A stretch of DNA of 64,000 bases from Bacteroidota bacterium (lineage in GTDB: Bacteria > Bacteroidota > Bacteroidia > Bacteroidales > Lentimicrobiaceae): NCBI GenBank assembly GCA_009773455.1, contig WSXU01000014.1, forward strand, positions 68,078 to 132,077. Direction: 5' to 3'. Positions 47,201 through 53,716 of the stretch are shown here, in pieces (the first letter of the stretch is position 1; every line of letters begins with the position of its first letter). The notes beneath the pieces are model-generated. The model saw only the letters and a list, made by a program, of their open reading frames with translations, searched no databases and had not been told where the DNA came from. The translations under genes and the position numbers were made by a program.

Positions 47201-47412
47201 ACTTTTTCGATGAAAAACGGGGTCACCGGCAGGAAATAAATGCGATCGGCCACACCTTCCGAGGTCTGCACCGTGGCAATGTTCGGGTTGATCAGAATCG
47301 TGAAAATACCTTCCTCGCGAAGCGCTTTCAACGCCTGGGACCCGCTGTAATCAAACTCTCCCGCTTCACCGATTTTGAGTGCCCCGGAACCAAGGATAAG
47401 TACCTTTTTCAT
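44209..47412 (-). CDS. carB: Carbamoyl-phosphate synthase large subunit
   Basis: 1067 residues, full length. Two ATP-grasp halves are visible: VLILGSGALKIGEAGEFDYSG opens the first, and VIVLGSGAYRIGSSVEFDW the second. SFGGQTALNCGIEL, AALGYGLHELKNAVTKTT-like and VIECNLRASRSFPFVSKVLK are standard. The C-terminal MGS-like allosteric domain (about 930-1067) has NILLSTGDARSKIELLQ. It makes carbamoyl phosphate from bicarbonate, ATP and the ammonia channelled from CarA, for pyrimidines and arginine. carA lies upstream on the same strand but separated by 811 bp of repeats, an unusual arrangement. Confidence 0.97.
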   Translation of the reverse strand: MKKVLILGSGALKIGEAGEFDYSGSQALKALREEGIFTILINPNIATVQTSEGVADRIYFLPVTPFFIEKVIIKEKPEGVLLSFGGQTALNCGIELFKTGVFEKYGVKVLGTPIQSIIDTEDRQIFADSLRRINVKTPRSHAVTTIEDAINVSENLGFPIIVRAAYTLGGQGSGFCSNQDELRNLAARAFSYSDQILVEESLKGWKEVEYEVVRDRYDNCITVCNMENFDPLGIHTGESIVVAPSQTLTNREYHKLRSLAIQIVRMVGIVGECNVQYALDPESEDYRVIEVNARLSRSSALASKATGYPLAFVAAKLALGYGLHELKNAVTKTTTAFFEPALDYVVVKIPRWDLNKFIGVSKEIGSSMKSVGEIMAIGRTFEEAIQKGLRMVGQGTHGFTGNSDLEFPDIEKALTEPTDMRIYAIASAFDAGYTVGQVHELTRIDLWFLVKLKIIHDLSLTLNKFNDPLEIDHEMMLVAKQKGFSDFQLARLVLKGKGNIHEDVLIIRTYRKKLGILPYIKQIDTLAAEYPAQTNYLYLTYSGSTHDIEPEKDGKSVIVLGSGAYRIGSSVEFDWCSVNALTTARKEGFRGIMINYNPETVSTDYDTCDRLYFDELSFERTMDIIELEQPKGVIISTGGQIANNLAMRLHRQKVPILGTSPENIDMAENRHKFSSLLDKLKIDQPRWSELTEISQIYRFADEVGFPLLIRPSYVLSGAAMNVVSNRQELDYYLQLAVKVSKEYPVVVSEFIQNAKEIEIDAVADKGEIVAYAISEHIEFAGVHSGDATIVFPAQKMYFETARRIKRISRDIARALEITGPFNMQFLARDNDIKVIECNLRASRSFPFVSKVLKLNLIELATLAMLGLKTEKPGKSAFDLDYVGIKAPQFSFARLQAADPVLGVEMASTGEVGCLGDNYYEALLNAMLSVGYRIPGKNILLSTGDARSKIELLQSARMLVERGYTLYATPGSAKFLTDNHVEATTLFWPDDETQPNTLEFLRNRKIDLVINIPKDLSKSELYNDYLIRRSAVDFNIPLITNARLASAFIYAICRLQPNDIAITAWDEY

Positions 47413-47432
47413 GCTCAGAAACTAGGTTATGG

Positions 47433-47480
47433 TTAATTACGAATTATGAATGACGAATTACGAATGACGAATGAAAAATG
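47433..47480. repeat. Short degenerate repeat GAATTACGAATGAC upstream of carB
   Basis: About 48 bp of 7-14-bp degenerate repeats (GAATTAYGAATGACGAATTA-like). They lie between the carB start and the larger array. Confidence 0.65.
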
Positions 47481-47538
47481 AGAAGTAGAATTGGATTAAA
47501 TGAACAAAACAACGATCAAGTCACACCCTCACTCCCTC

Positions 47539-48205
47539 ACATTTTAGAACACCGATGACACAGATGAAACGGATTTACACGGAACTATTCGCTTCTTTTC
47601 GCCTTCTTCCGCTTAAGTCGCCTTCTTTCGCTCCCTCACACTCTCGCTCCCTCACATTTCAGAACACCGATGACACAGATGAAACGGATTTACACGGAAC
47701 TATTCGCTTCCTTTCGCCTTCTTTCACTTAAGTCGCCTTCTTTCGCTCCCTCACACTCTCGCTACCTCACATTTCAGACCACCGATGACACTGATGATAC
47801 GGATTAACACGGAAATAGTCGCTTCTTTTCGCCTTCTTTCGCTTAAGTCGCTTTTTTTTACTCCCTCACACCCTCACTCCCTCTCATTTCAGAAAACCGA
47901 TGACACTGATGAAACGGATTTACATGGAAATATTCACTTCCTTTCGCTTAAGTCGCTTAAGTCGCCTTCTTTCGCTCCCTCCCTTACTCACTCCCTCAAA
48001 TTATAGAACACGAATGACACGGATGAAACGGATTTACCCGATTTATTCGCTTTTTTTCGCTCCCTCACTCTCTCACTCTCTCACTCTCTCACTCCCTCAC
48101 ATTTTAGAACACCGATGACACCGATGAAACGGATTAACACAGATCTATTCACTTCTTTTCGCCTTTTTTCGCTTAAGTCGCTCTCTCGCTCACTCGTCGA
48201 CTCAT
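47539..48205. repeat. Six-unit 115-bp tandem repeat array between carA and carB
   Basis: Units begin at 47539, 47654, 47769, 47884, 47998 and 48099. The first three are exactly 115 bp apart, the fourth 114 and the fifth 101 bp because of a deletion and CT-rich reshuffling. Each has a conserved head (ACCGATGACACAGATGAAAC), a middle with TTTCGCTTAAGTCGCCTTC and a CT-rich tail (CTCCCTCAC repeated). Unit 1 and unit 2 are nearly identical. There are no unique spacers and no cas genes, so this is not CRISPR. The array fills most of the 811-bp spacer; ORFs through it at 47785 and 47900 are repeat translations. Confidence 0.92.
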
Positions 48206-48223
48206 TAAATCTTCAAAAAAAAC

Positions 48224-49318
48224 TCAATACTTTAAATTATTCTTATACAGCCTGACCATCTCAAGAAACTCATCAAACAAATACTCGCTATCGGTCGGGC
48301 CACTGGAAGCTTCAGGGTGAAACTGCACCGAGAAGACCGGTTTTTTCCTGTGCCTGATGCCTTCGTTGGTGCCATCGTTCAGGTTGATAAAAAAGGGTTC
48401 CCAGTCCCCGGACAAAGAACCCGGATCAATGGCAAAACCATGATTTTGTGAAGTGATCAGCGCTTTATTGGTGCCGACCTGCAACACCGGCTGGTTGTGA
48501 CTTCTGTGCCCGTATTTCAGTTTGAAAGTATCGGCACCTGTGGCCAGGGCAAGCAGCTGGTTGCCCAGGCAGATGCCAAAAACCGGCTTATCACTTTGCA
48601 ACGAGCTGGTCAGATGGTTAATTGTGGTATCACACATTTTGGGATCCCCCGGACCATTCGATATAAACAAGCCATCAAACTTTTCCTGCCTGTAATCGTA
48701 ATCCCAGGGTACCCGGATAACCGTATTTCCACGATTCACAAAATGTCTGATGATGTTGTATTTTACCCCGCAGTCAACAAGTAGAATCCTTGTATCCCCA
48801 TTTCCATAAGTGATCACCCTGTCTGTACTCACCTTCGCCACAAGGTTGGTGGTGTTGGGGTCGCTAAAGCCAGGGTCTGTATTGCCGAAAATAATCTTCC
48901 CTGACATGGAACCTTTTTCACGCAGAATTTTCGTCAGGGCCCTGGTGTCGATACCTGATATACCTGGTACCCGTTGTTGTATCAGCCATTCACCCAGACT
49001 GAGTCTGGCATTCCAGTGACTGTATTGTTCAGAATAGTCCGAAACGATCAATGCACTGATCTGAACACGATTCGATTCAAAATGCCCGGGAAGTCCGTTT
49101 ACCAGTTGATTGTCCGGAACCCCGTAATTTCCGATCAGCGGATAAGTTGCTACCAGTATCTGCCCGCAATACGAGGGATCAGTAAGGCTTTCAGGATATC
49201 CGGTCATCGCGGTGTTAAAAACCACTTCCCCTGAAACCGATTCCTCAAACCCGAAAGAACTTCCGGTAAATTCAACCCCGTTTTCAAGAACCAGCTTTGC
49301 TTTTTTCTTAACGGTCAT
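48224..49318 (-). CDS. carA: Carbamoyl-phosphate synthase small (glutamine amidotransferase) subunit
   Basis: I choose the ATG at 49318 (MTVKKKAKLVLENGVEFTGSSFG), where CarA homology begins; the track ORF carries 66 unsupported residues. About 364 residues. The N-terminal CarA domain has NTAMTGYPESLTDPSY. The class I amidotransferase domain shows the nucleophile in FGICLGNQLLALATGA, with the His-Glu pair in VQFHPEASSGP. The usual GHQ after the cysteine is GNQ here. It supplies ammonia to CarB. It is upstream of carB on the same strand with a long repeat array between them. Confidence 0.95.
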   Translation of the reverse strand: MTVKKKAKLVLENGVEFTGSSFGFEESVSGEVVFNTAMTGYPESLTDPSYCGQILVATYPLIGNYGVPDNQLVNGLPGHFESNRVQISALIVSDYSEQYSHWNARLSLGEWLIQQRVPGISGIDTRALTKILREKGSMSGKIIFGNTDPGFSDPNTTNLVAKVSTDRVITYGNGDTRILLVDCGVKYNIIRHFVNRGNTVIRVPWDYDYRQEKFDGLFISNGPGDPKMCDTTINHLTSSLQSDKPVFGICLGNQLLALATGADTFKLKYGHRSHNQPVLQVGTNKALITSQNHGFAIDPGSLSGDWEPFFINLNDGTNEGIRHRKKPVFSVQFHPEASSGPTDSEYLFDEFLEMVRLYKNNLKY

Positions 49319-49463
49319 AGGCAATTTTCTGATTGATAAGTCCACATGTTCACCGGTCTGTCTGCTGATCGGACATACTCTTTCACTGGCTGTCGTTTGA
49401 GCAGACAGCTCGTGATGGATAATGATGGCCTGGTTAACGGAAGAATAGTAACACCTGCGATGC

Positions 49464-49471
49464 AAAAATAA
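49464..49471 (-). promoter_or_regulatory. Possible promoter element of carA
   Basis: TATTTTTG on the minus strand, 146 nt before the carA ATG, fits TAnnTTTG. It lies inside the rejected N-terminal ORF extension. Confidence 0.4.
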
Positions 49472-49588
49472 GCCATATCGGAACGGATCTGACCAGGAAC
49501 GGGGTTGGGTTATCAACCGGTTTTGTTGATAAAATCCGTAAAGGCATGATTAAAAGGTGATTATGACAACACTGGCCCCGATAGCAGG

Positions 49589-51034
49589 TTATCTGATGAA
49601 CTTAAATGTGGATATTCTGCCATCGGTGCTACGAAGCCTGGCGAGAAACATTCCGGGCTCCGTATGGAGAATTCTTATCGAACCGCGGAGGCCTGAAAAA
49701 GTCTGATAATTTATCATTCGTCCGGTAGCGTCGAAGATCGCAAGTTCCCCGCCGTTAGTTCGATCCGGTAGCTGTACGATCAGCATATTTTCTTTTTTGT
49801 TATAAATCCATTCAGGTTTCAGTTCTGATGATGAAGGTTTGTCAATAGCGACAGGCGGGCTGCTAAGGTTAATGTCAAGTACAATGCCTTCTATTACAGT
49901 AAGGTCATAGGGGATGTCTTTCGGTGGCATGGTGTACCAGCCATTGGCTGAACCGCCCCAGCCAAAGTTGAAATGAAAGAGTCCATCGGTATTGTAACCA
50001 TCCACAACCACATTGTGGCCAACAGTCCATTCGGGATTTACCAGGGCCAGGTGTGCAGGGAGAGCCAGCATGATGTTTTGTGCAAGTTGAATGTTCAGCT
50101 CAGGATTTAAAGGGCCATCCAACCGGGCATCGGAATATCCGAACCTGATGTATGCATTGAAAGCCTGGTCAACGCCAAAAGTTCCAGAACCCGAAGAACT
50201 GTATACCTGTTTTGCCGCAGCACCGCAGGCATAGGTCAGAGCAGCCTTATCGGAATTACTCAGTGTAATACCGTTCCCGTAATGGGCATCTAAAGTATCA
50301 AGCAATACATTCAGTTGATTCCATGAAGGGAACCCATAAGATTCCCAGTCATTATCTATCCAATACATATTCCCGGAGCCGAAATTGTGGTAATAATCAT
50401 CCGCATCGTCAAAGCGGGTACCGTTCAGTTTATGGTGGAAATTTACTATCTGTGCCATGGCGGTTGCCGGACAGCCTGCAACGCTGCGGGTCTGGGTCTG
50501 ACCGTCGATGGGGCAAAAAGCATTGTAGGGCGCCGTTTGCGTCCAGTTGGTAAACAGCCAGCCTCCGGTTGATGACCATCCCTCGGGGGGCCATTGCTGA
50601 AACAGCATGGTTTCTGTAGAAGGATTCAGACAGTTATTCCAGCGTTTGCGATTTTCGGTCAACTCTTCTGTGTCAATGCCAGAGTACCGGTGCCTGTTTT
50701 TCATATCTTTCATGAAAACAGGAAGGAAACTGATCCAGGCTTCCCCATCGCCGAAATTTCCTTCGGCTGACCATGCAAGAACGGGTGTCTGCGACCTGTC
50801 AGGTGAAATCACCACAAACCCCTGTGGCAGGCAATGAATCAGCCAGGCGAGGGTGTCATTTTCCGTAACAAGAGGATTGGTTTCAGAAAGACTAAGATTC
50901 AGATTTCTATTACTGATCATGCTGGTGGCGGCCTGAATTGCTTCCTGCCGGGTTACACGCTGGGCAATAACTTCCTGATGTCCCCAGATATTTCCAAGGA
51001 TCATCAATGCCAGACAACAGAATATATTTTTCAT
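49589..51034 (-). CDS. C10-family cysteine peptidase (streptopain/interpain-like) with T9SS domain
   Basis: 481 residues. Signal peptide (about 1-25), then a Spi/propeptide-like region (about 27-140). The peptidase domain has the nucleophile Cys188 in SVAGCPATAMAQIVNFH, the catalytic His340 in WTVGHNVVVDGYN, and the FHFNFGWGGSANGWY block, all typical of SpeB/interpain A/periodontain. The C-terminus (about 400-481) is a T9SS sorting domain ending STFKFIR, although the usual PNP motif is weak. It is a secreted zymogen protease that removes its N-terminal propeptide. Monocistronic, with a TAnnTTTG element upstream. Confidence 0.9.
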   Translation of the reverse strand: MKNIFCCLALMILGNIWGHQEVIAQRVTRQEAIQAATSMISNRNLNLSLSETNPLVTENDTLAWLIHCLPQGFVVISPDRSQTPVLAWSAEGNFGDGEAWISFLPVFMKDMKNRHRYSGIDTEELTENRKRWNNCLNPSTETMLFQQWPPEGWSSTGGWLFTNWTQTAPYNAFCPIDGQTQTRSVAGCPATAMAQIVNFHHKLNGTRFDDADDYYHNFGSGNMYWIDNDWESYGFPSWNQLNVLLDTLDAHYGNGITLSNSDKAALTYACGAAAKQVYSSSGSGTFGVDQAFNAYIRFGYSDARLDGPLNPELNIQLAQNIMLALPAHLALVNPEWTVGHNVVVDGYNTDGLFHFNFGWGGSANGWYTMPPKDIPYDLTVIEGIVLDINLSSPPVAIDKPSSSELKPEWIYNKKENMLIVQLPDRTNGGELAIFDATGRMINYQTFSGLRGSIRILHTEPGMFLARLRSTDGRISTFKFIR

Positions 51035-51054
51035 TGCTACGTATATTTCTCAGA

Positions 51055-51062
51055 CAAATATA
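51055..51062 (-). promoter_or_regulatory. -7 promoter element of the C10 peptidase gene
   Basis: TATATTTG on the minus strand, 21 nt before the ATG at 51034. Confidence 0.5.
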
Positions 51063-51182
51063 AAAACTTTGACAACCATTCCCGATGTTTTATTGGTGAA
51101 TTCTGATTAATCCAGCCCGTTATTATGCGGTATCGGGGACCTGACCAGGCGGAAGAATTGTCTGGGATGCGGGGATGAAAAT

Positions 51183-51220
51183 AAAAAACCGTTTGTAATC
51201 AATTAGATTACAAACGGTTA
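51183..51220 (-). terminator. Intrinsic terminator of tRNA-Arg
   Basis: Perfect 14-bp stem AACCGTTTGTAATC / GATTACAAACGGTT with a 5-nt loop, followed on the minus strand by a T-run, 15 nt beyond the tRNA 3' end. Confidence 0.9.
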
Positions 51221-51233
51221 AAATTGTTGTAAG

Positions 51234-51307
51234 TGATCCGGAGGCGACTCGAACGCCTGACCCGCAGCTTAGAAGGCTGCTGCTCTATCCAACTGAGCTA
51301 CCGGACC
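51234..51307 (-). tRNA. tRNA-Arg (anticodon TCT)
   Basis: The minus strand folds as a cloverleaf: acceptor GGTCCGG/CCGGATC, D-arm with AGCTCAGTTGGATAGAGC, anticodon loop CTTCTAA (TCT), T-loop TTCGAGT. 74 nt without an encoded CCA. It is followed by its own intrinsic terminator. Confidence 0.95.
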
Positions 51308-51385
51308 ATTGTGTTTTGGATAAAACCCTAAGGCAACCAAAACGCAGTAAAACAGTCTGAAATAAGGATAACCGTTTTGCGGCTG

Positions 51386-51393
51386 CAAATGTA
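51386..51393 (-). promoter_or_regulatory. -7 promoter element of tRNA-Arg
   Basis: TACATTTG on the minus strand, 79 nt before the mature tRNA 5' end. Confidence 0.45.
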
Positions 51394-51550
51394 TGAAAAA
51401 GATTCATATTCCTGTCCCCTCAGGAACTCAACATTTTCAAAAAGCAGAAATGTAAATTTTCTTTTCATTTTGGGGATTACTTTTTGGGCTTACACGGATA
51501 AACAGGTGATAATTCCTCATATTCTCCACTGAAACTTAACCAGTTTACTC

Positions 51551-52006
51551 ATGAATGACCTGATGTTTACTGACTTTACAAGCCAGACACCTCCCAAAGT
51601 CTACAGCTGGAAAGGGAAAACCATACTGATTGCCGAAGATACCGATTGTAGTTTTCTATACCTCAAAACCATTTTAAGAAATACGGAAGCCACTGTACTC
51701 TGGGCATCTTCAGGACAGGAGGCGATCAACCTGGTGCGTGAGCACCGTGAAGTGGATGTAGTACTCATGGACATCAATATGCCCGGAGTAAATGGTTTTG
51801 ATGCCACCATCGGTATTCACAGTATCCGGCCGAATCTGCCGGTAATTGCGCAAACTGCCTATGTACACGACAACGAAGTTCAGCTGTGCTATGCTTCAGG
51901 TTGTTCTGATTATATTTCCAAACCCATTGATAAACACGTACTACTCGAAAAACTGGGAGTTGTTCTAGGCCCGGGAGTTCCAAAAGCGCTCACCAGAATT
52001 TCGTAA
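51551..52006 (+). CDS. Stand-alone CheY-like response regulator
   Basis: 151 residues: a 20-residue lead followed by one receiver domain and no output domain. Acidic pocket ILIAEDTD, phosphorylatable Asp in DVVLMDINMPGVNG, Thr in VIAQTAYVHD and Lys in DYISKPIDKH are all present. It most resembles receivers found at the end of hybrid kinases and probably acts in a phosphorelay by protein contact. No kinase gene is adjacent. It is followed by an intrinsic terminator. Confidence 0.92.
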   Translation: MNDLMFTDFTSQTPPKVYSWKGKTILIAEDTDCSFLYLKTILRNTEATVLWASSGQEAINLVREHREVDVVLMDINMPGVNGFDATIGIHSIRPNLPVIAQTAYVHDNEVQLCYASGCSDYISKPIDKHVLLEKLGVVLGPGVPKALTRIS

Positions 52007-52028
52007 CTTGTCATACTTGGAGAACTTC

Positions 52029-52060
52029 AAAAGGCGGCTTAGGGGGCTGCCTTTTTTTTG
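52029..52060 (+). terminator. Intrinsic terminator after the response regulator gene
   Basis: AAAGGCGGC / GCTGCCTTT pair with one G-U, a short loop and a run of T residues, 23 nt after the stop. Confidence 0.85.
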
Positions 52061-52246
52061 TCCAGACGTAATAGATTGTGGCACCAGCCATGGCTTTAAT
52101 CATAACAATTTAATCTTTTTAAAATTATTGCATTGGTATTAACAGCGCTTCAACAGCCCATTTTCGCTGAAAAAACCAAGAATGCAACAGAATTTAAAGA
52201 AAAGTTTGGTAATCCGGAATGGATTCGTAAATTTGCACTCCCATTT

Positions 52247-52333
52247 GGTGAGGTGGGTGAGTGGCTTAAACCAACAGTTTGCTAAACTGTCGTACTGGAA
52301 ACGGTACCGGGGGTTCGAATCCCCCCTTCACCG
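52247..52333 (+). tRNA. tRNA-Ser (anticodon GCT)
   Basis: 87 nt with a long variable arm, as for serine tRNAs. Acceptor GGTGAGG/CTTCACC, anticodon stem ACAGT/ACTGT with loop TTGCTAA (GCT), T-arm GGGGGTTCGAATCCCCC. Followed by an intrinsic terminator. Confidence 0.95.
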
Positions 52334-52335
52334 CA

Positions 52336-52360
52336 GAGCGGATCTCTGATCCGCTTTTTA
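52336..52360 (+). terminator. Intrinsic terminator between tRNA-Ser and tRNA-Pro
   Basis: AGCGGATC-TCT-GATCCGCT stem-loop followed by TTTT, immediately after tRNA-Ser. It ends 10 nt before tRNA-Pro, so tRNA-Pro needs its own promoter or read-through. Confidence 0.8.
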
Positions 52361-52370
52361 GTAAAAGATT

Positions 52371-52443
52371 CGGGGTGTAGTACAGTTGGTAGTATGCTTG
52401 GTTTGGGACCAAGAGGTCGTCGGTTCGAGTCCGGCCACCCCGA
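52371..52443 (+). tRNA. tRNA-Pro (anticodon TGG)
   Basis: 73 nt. Acceptor CGGGGTG/CACCCCG, anticodon stem CTTGG/CCAAG with loop TTTGGGA (TGG), T-arm GTCGG TTCGAGT CCGGC. A degenerate partial copy of its 3' two-thirds lies at 52750-52831, on the far side of the GIY-YIG gene. Confidence 0.95.
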
Positions 52444-52444
52444 C

Positions 52445-52480
52445 AAAAGACCTCTTGCGAAAGCAGGAGGTCTTTTATTT
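52445..52480 (+). terminator. Intrinsic terminator of tRNA-Pro
   Basis: AAAAGACCTC / GAGGTCTTTT stem, extended by TTGC/AGCA-type inner pairing and followed by TTT. It ends 14 nt before the GIY-YIG start codon. Confidence 0.85.
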
Positions 52481-52493
52481 ATAATCACTTCAG

Positions 52494-52748
52494 ATGAATC
52501 ACTTTGTTTATATCATCAGGAGCCTAAAAGACGGCAGGTATTATATTGGAGAGTCTTCCGATATAAATATCCGGTTAAAGGAGCATAATGAAGGGTGGGT
52601 TAAATCAACAAGAAACATGGCACCATTTGTTATAGTTTATAGTGAAGTTCATGAATCAAGAGCTTCAGCGCTGAAAAGGGAAAAGCAGATCAAGAGTTAT
52701 AAGGGCGGGAATGCTTTTAAGAAATTACTCAACCTTCCTGAAAAATAA
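52494..52748 (+). CDS. Small GIY-YIG nuclease-domain protein
   Basis: 84 residues, a stand-alone GIY-YIG domain of the UPF0213/YhbQ-like class. Visible motifs: HFVYIIRSLKDGRYYIG (GIY...YIG), the conserved Arg in INIRLKEHN, and the C-terminal ALKREKQIKSYKGGNAFKKL. No DNA-binding domain is attached. Small genes like this are common beside tRNA genes in Bacteroidota. This one sits between tRNA-Pro and a partial tRNA-Pro copy, as if it were cargo of an element inserted at the tRNA 3' end. Activity on DNA is inferred from the family. Confidence 0.88.
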   Translation: MNHFVYIIRSLKDGRYYIGESSDINIRLKEHNEGWVKSTRNMAPFVIVYSEVHESRASALKREKQIKSYKGGNAFKKLLNLPEK

Positions 52749-52749
52749 A

Positions 52750-52831
52750 AGTATTCCTGGTTTGGCCCCCCCGCCTTTAGCGGGGCAAGCTGCCAACGGC
52801 GGGGGTCGGTTCGAGTCCGGCCACTCCGACA
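52750..52831 (+). pseudogene. Degenerate partial tRNA-Pro copy with hairpin insert (module 1)
   Basis: AGTATTCCTGGTTTGG matches tRNA-Pro AGTATGCTTGGTTTGG, from the D-arm to the anticodon loop. The last part, GTCGGTTCGAGTCCGGCCA, is identical to the tRNA-Pro T-arm region, and CTCCGACA matches its 3' end with one change. The anticodon 3' side is replaced by a hairpin, CCCCCGCC ... GGCGGGGG. The 5' acceptor strand is missing, so it cannot be a working tRNA. Confidence 0.8.
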
Positions 52832-52834
52832 GAG

Positions 52835-52862
52835 AGAGAGCCACATTGGTTCTCTTTTTTTT
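52835..52862 (+). terminator. Intrinsic terminator after the partial tRNA-Pro copy
   Basis: AGAGAGCC / GGTTCTCT stem (one G-U) with a 5-nt loop and eight T residues directly follows module 1, as real tRNAs here are followed by terminators. Confidence 0.8.
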
Positions 52863-53005
52863 GCAGGAGTTTTGTCTTTCTGCCTGATTTAGCCCCCTGT
52901 CTATAGCGAGGCAAGTGGCTAAAGACAGGGTCCGGTTCGGGTTCCGGATCCGGTAACAAAATGAAAACCAGCTCAGGTTTTTCTTTGAAATTTTCCTTAT
53001 ATTTA
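52853..53005 (+). repeat. Direct repeat A, left flank of the RAYT gene (contains module 2)
   Basis: Starts with a T-tract plus GCAGGAGTTTTGTCTTTCTG and ends GAAATTTTCCTTATATTTA, both shared with repeat B at 53717. Inside it CCTGATTTAGCCCC, a hairpin CCCTGTCT (52895-52902) / AGACAGGG (52923-52930) and a T-arm-like GGTTCGGGTTCCGG follow in the same order as in module 1. Confidence 0.85.
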
Positions 53006-53029
53006 TTTACCAAAAATAGCAATCTTTTT

Positions 53030-53065
53030 ACAGTTGCCGCACGAGTCCTCCCGTGTGGCAACTGT
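53030..53065. repeat. REP-like hairpin upstream of the RAYT gene
   Basis: A 14-bp stem, ACAGTTGCCGCACG / CGTGTGGCAACTGT with one G-U and an 8-nt loop, ends 26 nt before the transposase ATG. Its core TGCCGCACGAGTCC recurs inverted downstream of the gene. Confidence 0.85.
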
Positions 53066-53091
53066 ATCCTTAGAATTGATTTGTTTACCCG

Positions 53092-53652
53092 ATGAGCAGA
53101 AATTACAAATTTCGTAACCCTGAAGGAGTCTACTTTGTAAGCTTTGCCGTAGTTGAATGGATAGATGTATTTATCAGGGATGAGTACAAGAGCTTACTTA
53201 TAGAGTGTCTTAGGTTCTGCCAGAAAATGAAAGGTATGGAAATTTTTGCATGGTGCCTGATGGACACTCATATGCATTTGGTATTCAGAAGTATAAATGG
53301 TCAAAAGCCAGAACAGCTCCTTGGCGATTATAAAAGATTTACAAGCAAGGCTATTGTAAAAGCCATTATGGAAAACCCAGAAGAGAGCAGAAAGGAATGG
53401 CTGCTTCAAAAATTCAGGGAAGCTGGTGCGAAATCTTCAAATGTTAAGGAATTTCAATTTTGGCAGCATAACAATCAACCAATAGAACTTTGGAGTAATA
53501 AGGTGATCATTGAAAAGATTAAATATGTGCACAATAACCCAGTGAAAAAAGGCATGGTTTTCTCTCCGCATGAATATCTGTACAGCAGTGCAAGGGATTA
53601 TGCAGGAGGAATTGGCCTGATAGAAGGAGTGGTGATAACCAGTCAGTTTTGA
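53092..53652 (+). CDS. REP-associated tyrosine transposase (RAYT, IS200/IS605-like Y1 family)
   Basis: 186 residues. The HUH motif is H60-M-H62 in MDTHMHLVFRS and the catalytic Tyr145 lies in KIKYVHNNPVKKGMV, a RAYT signature. The N-terminus RNYKFRNPEGVYFVSFAV is also typical. RAYTs cleave and rejoin single-stranded REP hairpins and are thought to spread REP sequences. Here the gene is bordered by hairpins with a shared 14-bp core in inverted orientation and by longer direct repeats A and B. The reading frame is intact, so it may be active. Confidence 0.9.
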   Translation: MSRNYKFRNPEGVYFVSFAVVEWIDVFIRDEYKSLLIECLRFCQKMKGMEIFAWCLMDTHMHLVFRSINGQKPEQLLGDYKRFTSKAIVKAIMENPEESRKEWLLQKFREAGAKSSNVKEFQFWQHNNQPIELWSNKVIIEKIKYVHNNPVKKGMVFSPHEYLYSSARDYAGGIGLIEGVVITSQF

Positions 53653-53663
53653 CTAAATAAGTT

Positions 53664-53712
53664 TGCCACACGAGAGGACTCGTGCGGCAGCGGATGGACT
53701 CGTGCGGCAGCG
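53664..53712. repeat. REP-like repeats downstream of the RAYT gene
   Basis: TGCCACACGAG pairs with CTCGTGCGGCA (one mismatch). The 17-mer GGACTCGTGCGGCAGCG occurs twice in direct order (53676-53692, 53696-53712). The 14-mer GGACTCGTGCGGCA is the exact reverse complement of the core in the upstream hairpin (53035-53048). Confidence 0.88.
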
Positions 53713-53716
53713 AAGT

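Noticed and set aside
47785-48118. Two overlapping plus-strand ORFs in the carA-carB spacer
   Set aside because: They are translations of the 115-bp tandem repeat and share the same repeated peptide (SFRLLSLKS-like); no start signal or known domain.
47539-48205. Possible CRISPR array
   Set aside because: The 115-bp units are contiguous and similar throughout, with no unique spacers, and no cas genes lie in the window.
49319-49516. 66-codon N-terminal extension of carA
   Set aside because: CarA homology begins at MTVKKKAKLVLENG (49318), and a TAnnTTTG element lies inside the extension.
52282-52488. Minus-strand 68-codon ORF with GWPDSNRRPLGPKP
   Set aside because: It is antisense to tRNA-Ser and tRNA-Pro. 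The peptide is the well-known spurious translation of tRNA sequence found in many databases.
52777-53061. Minus-strand 94-codon ORF with GVAGLEPTPAVGSLPR
   Set aside because: Antisense translation of the tRNA-like module, repeat A and the REP hairpin; no protein family features.
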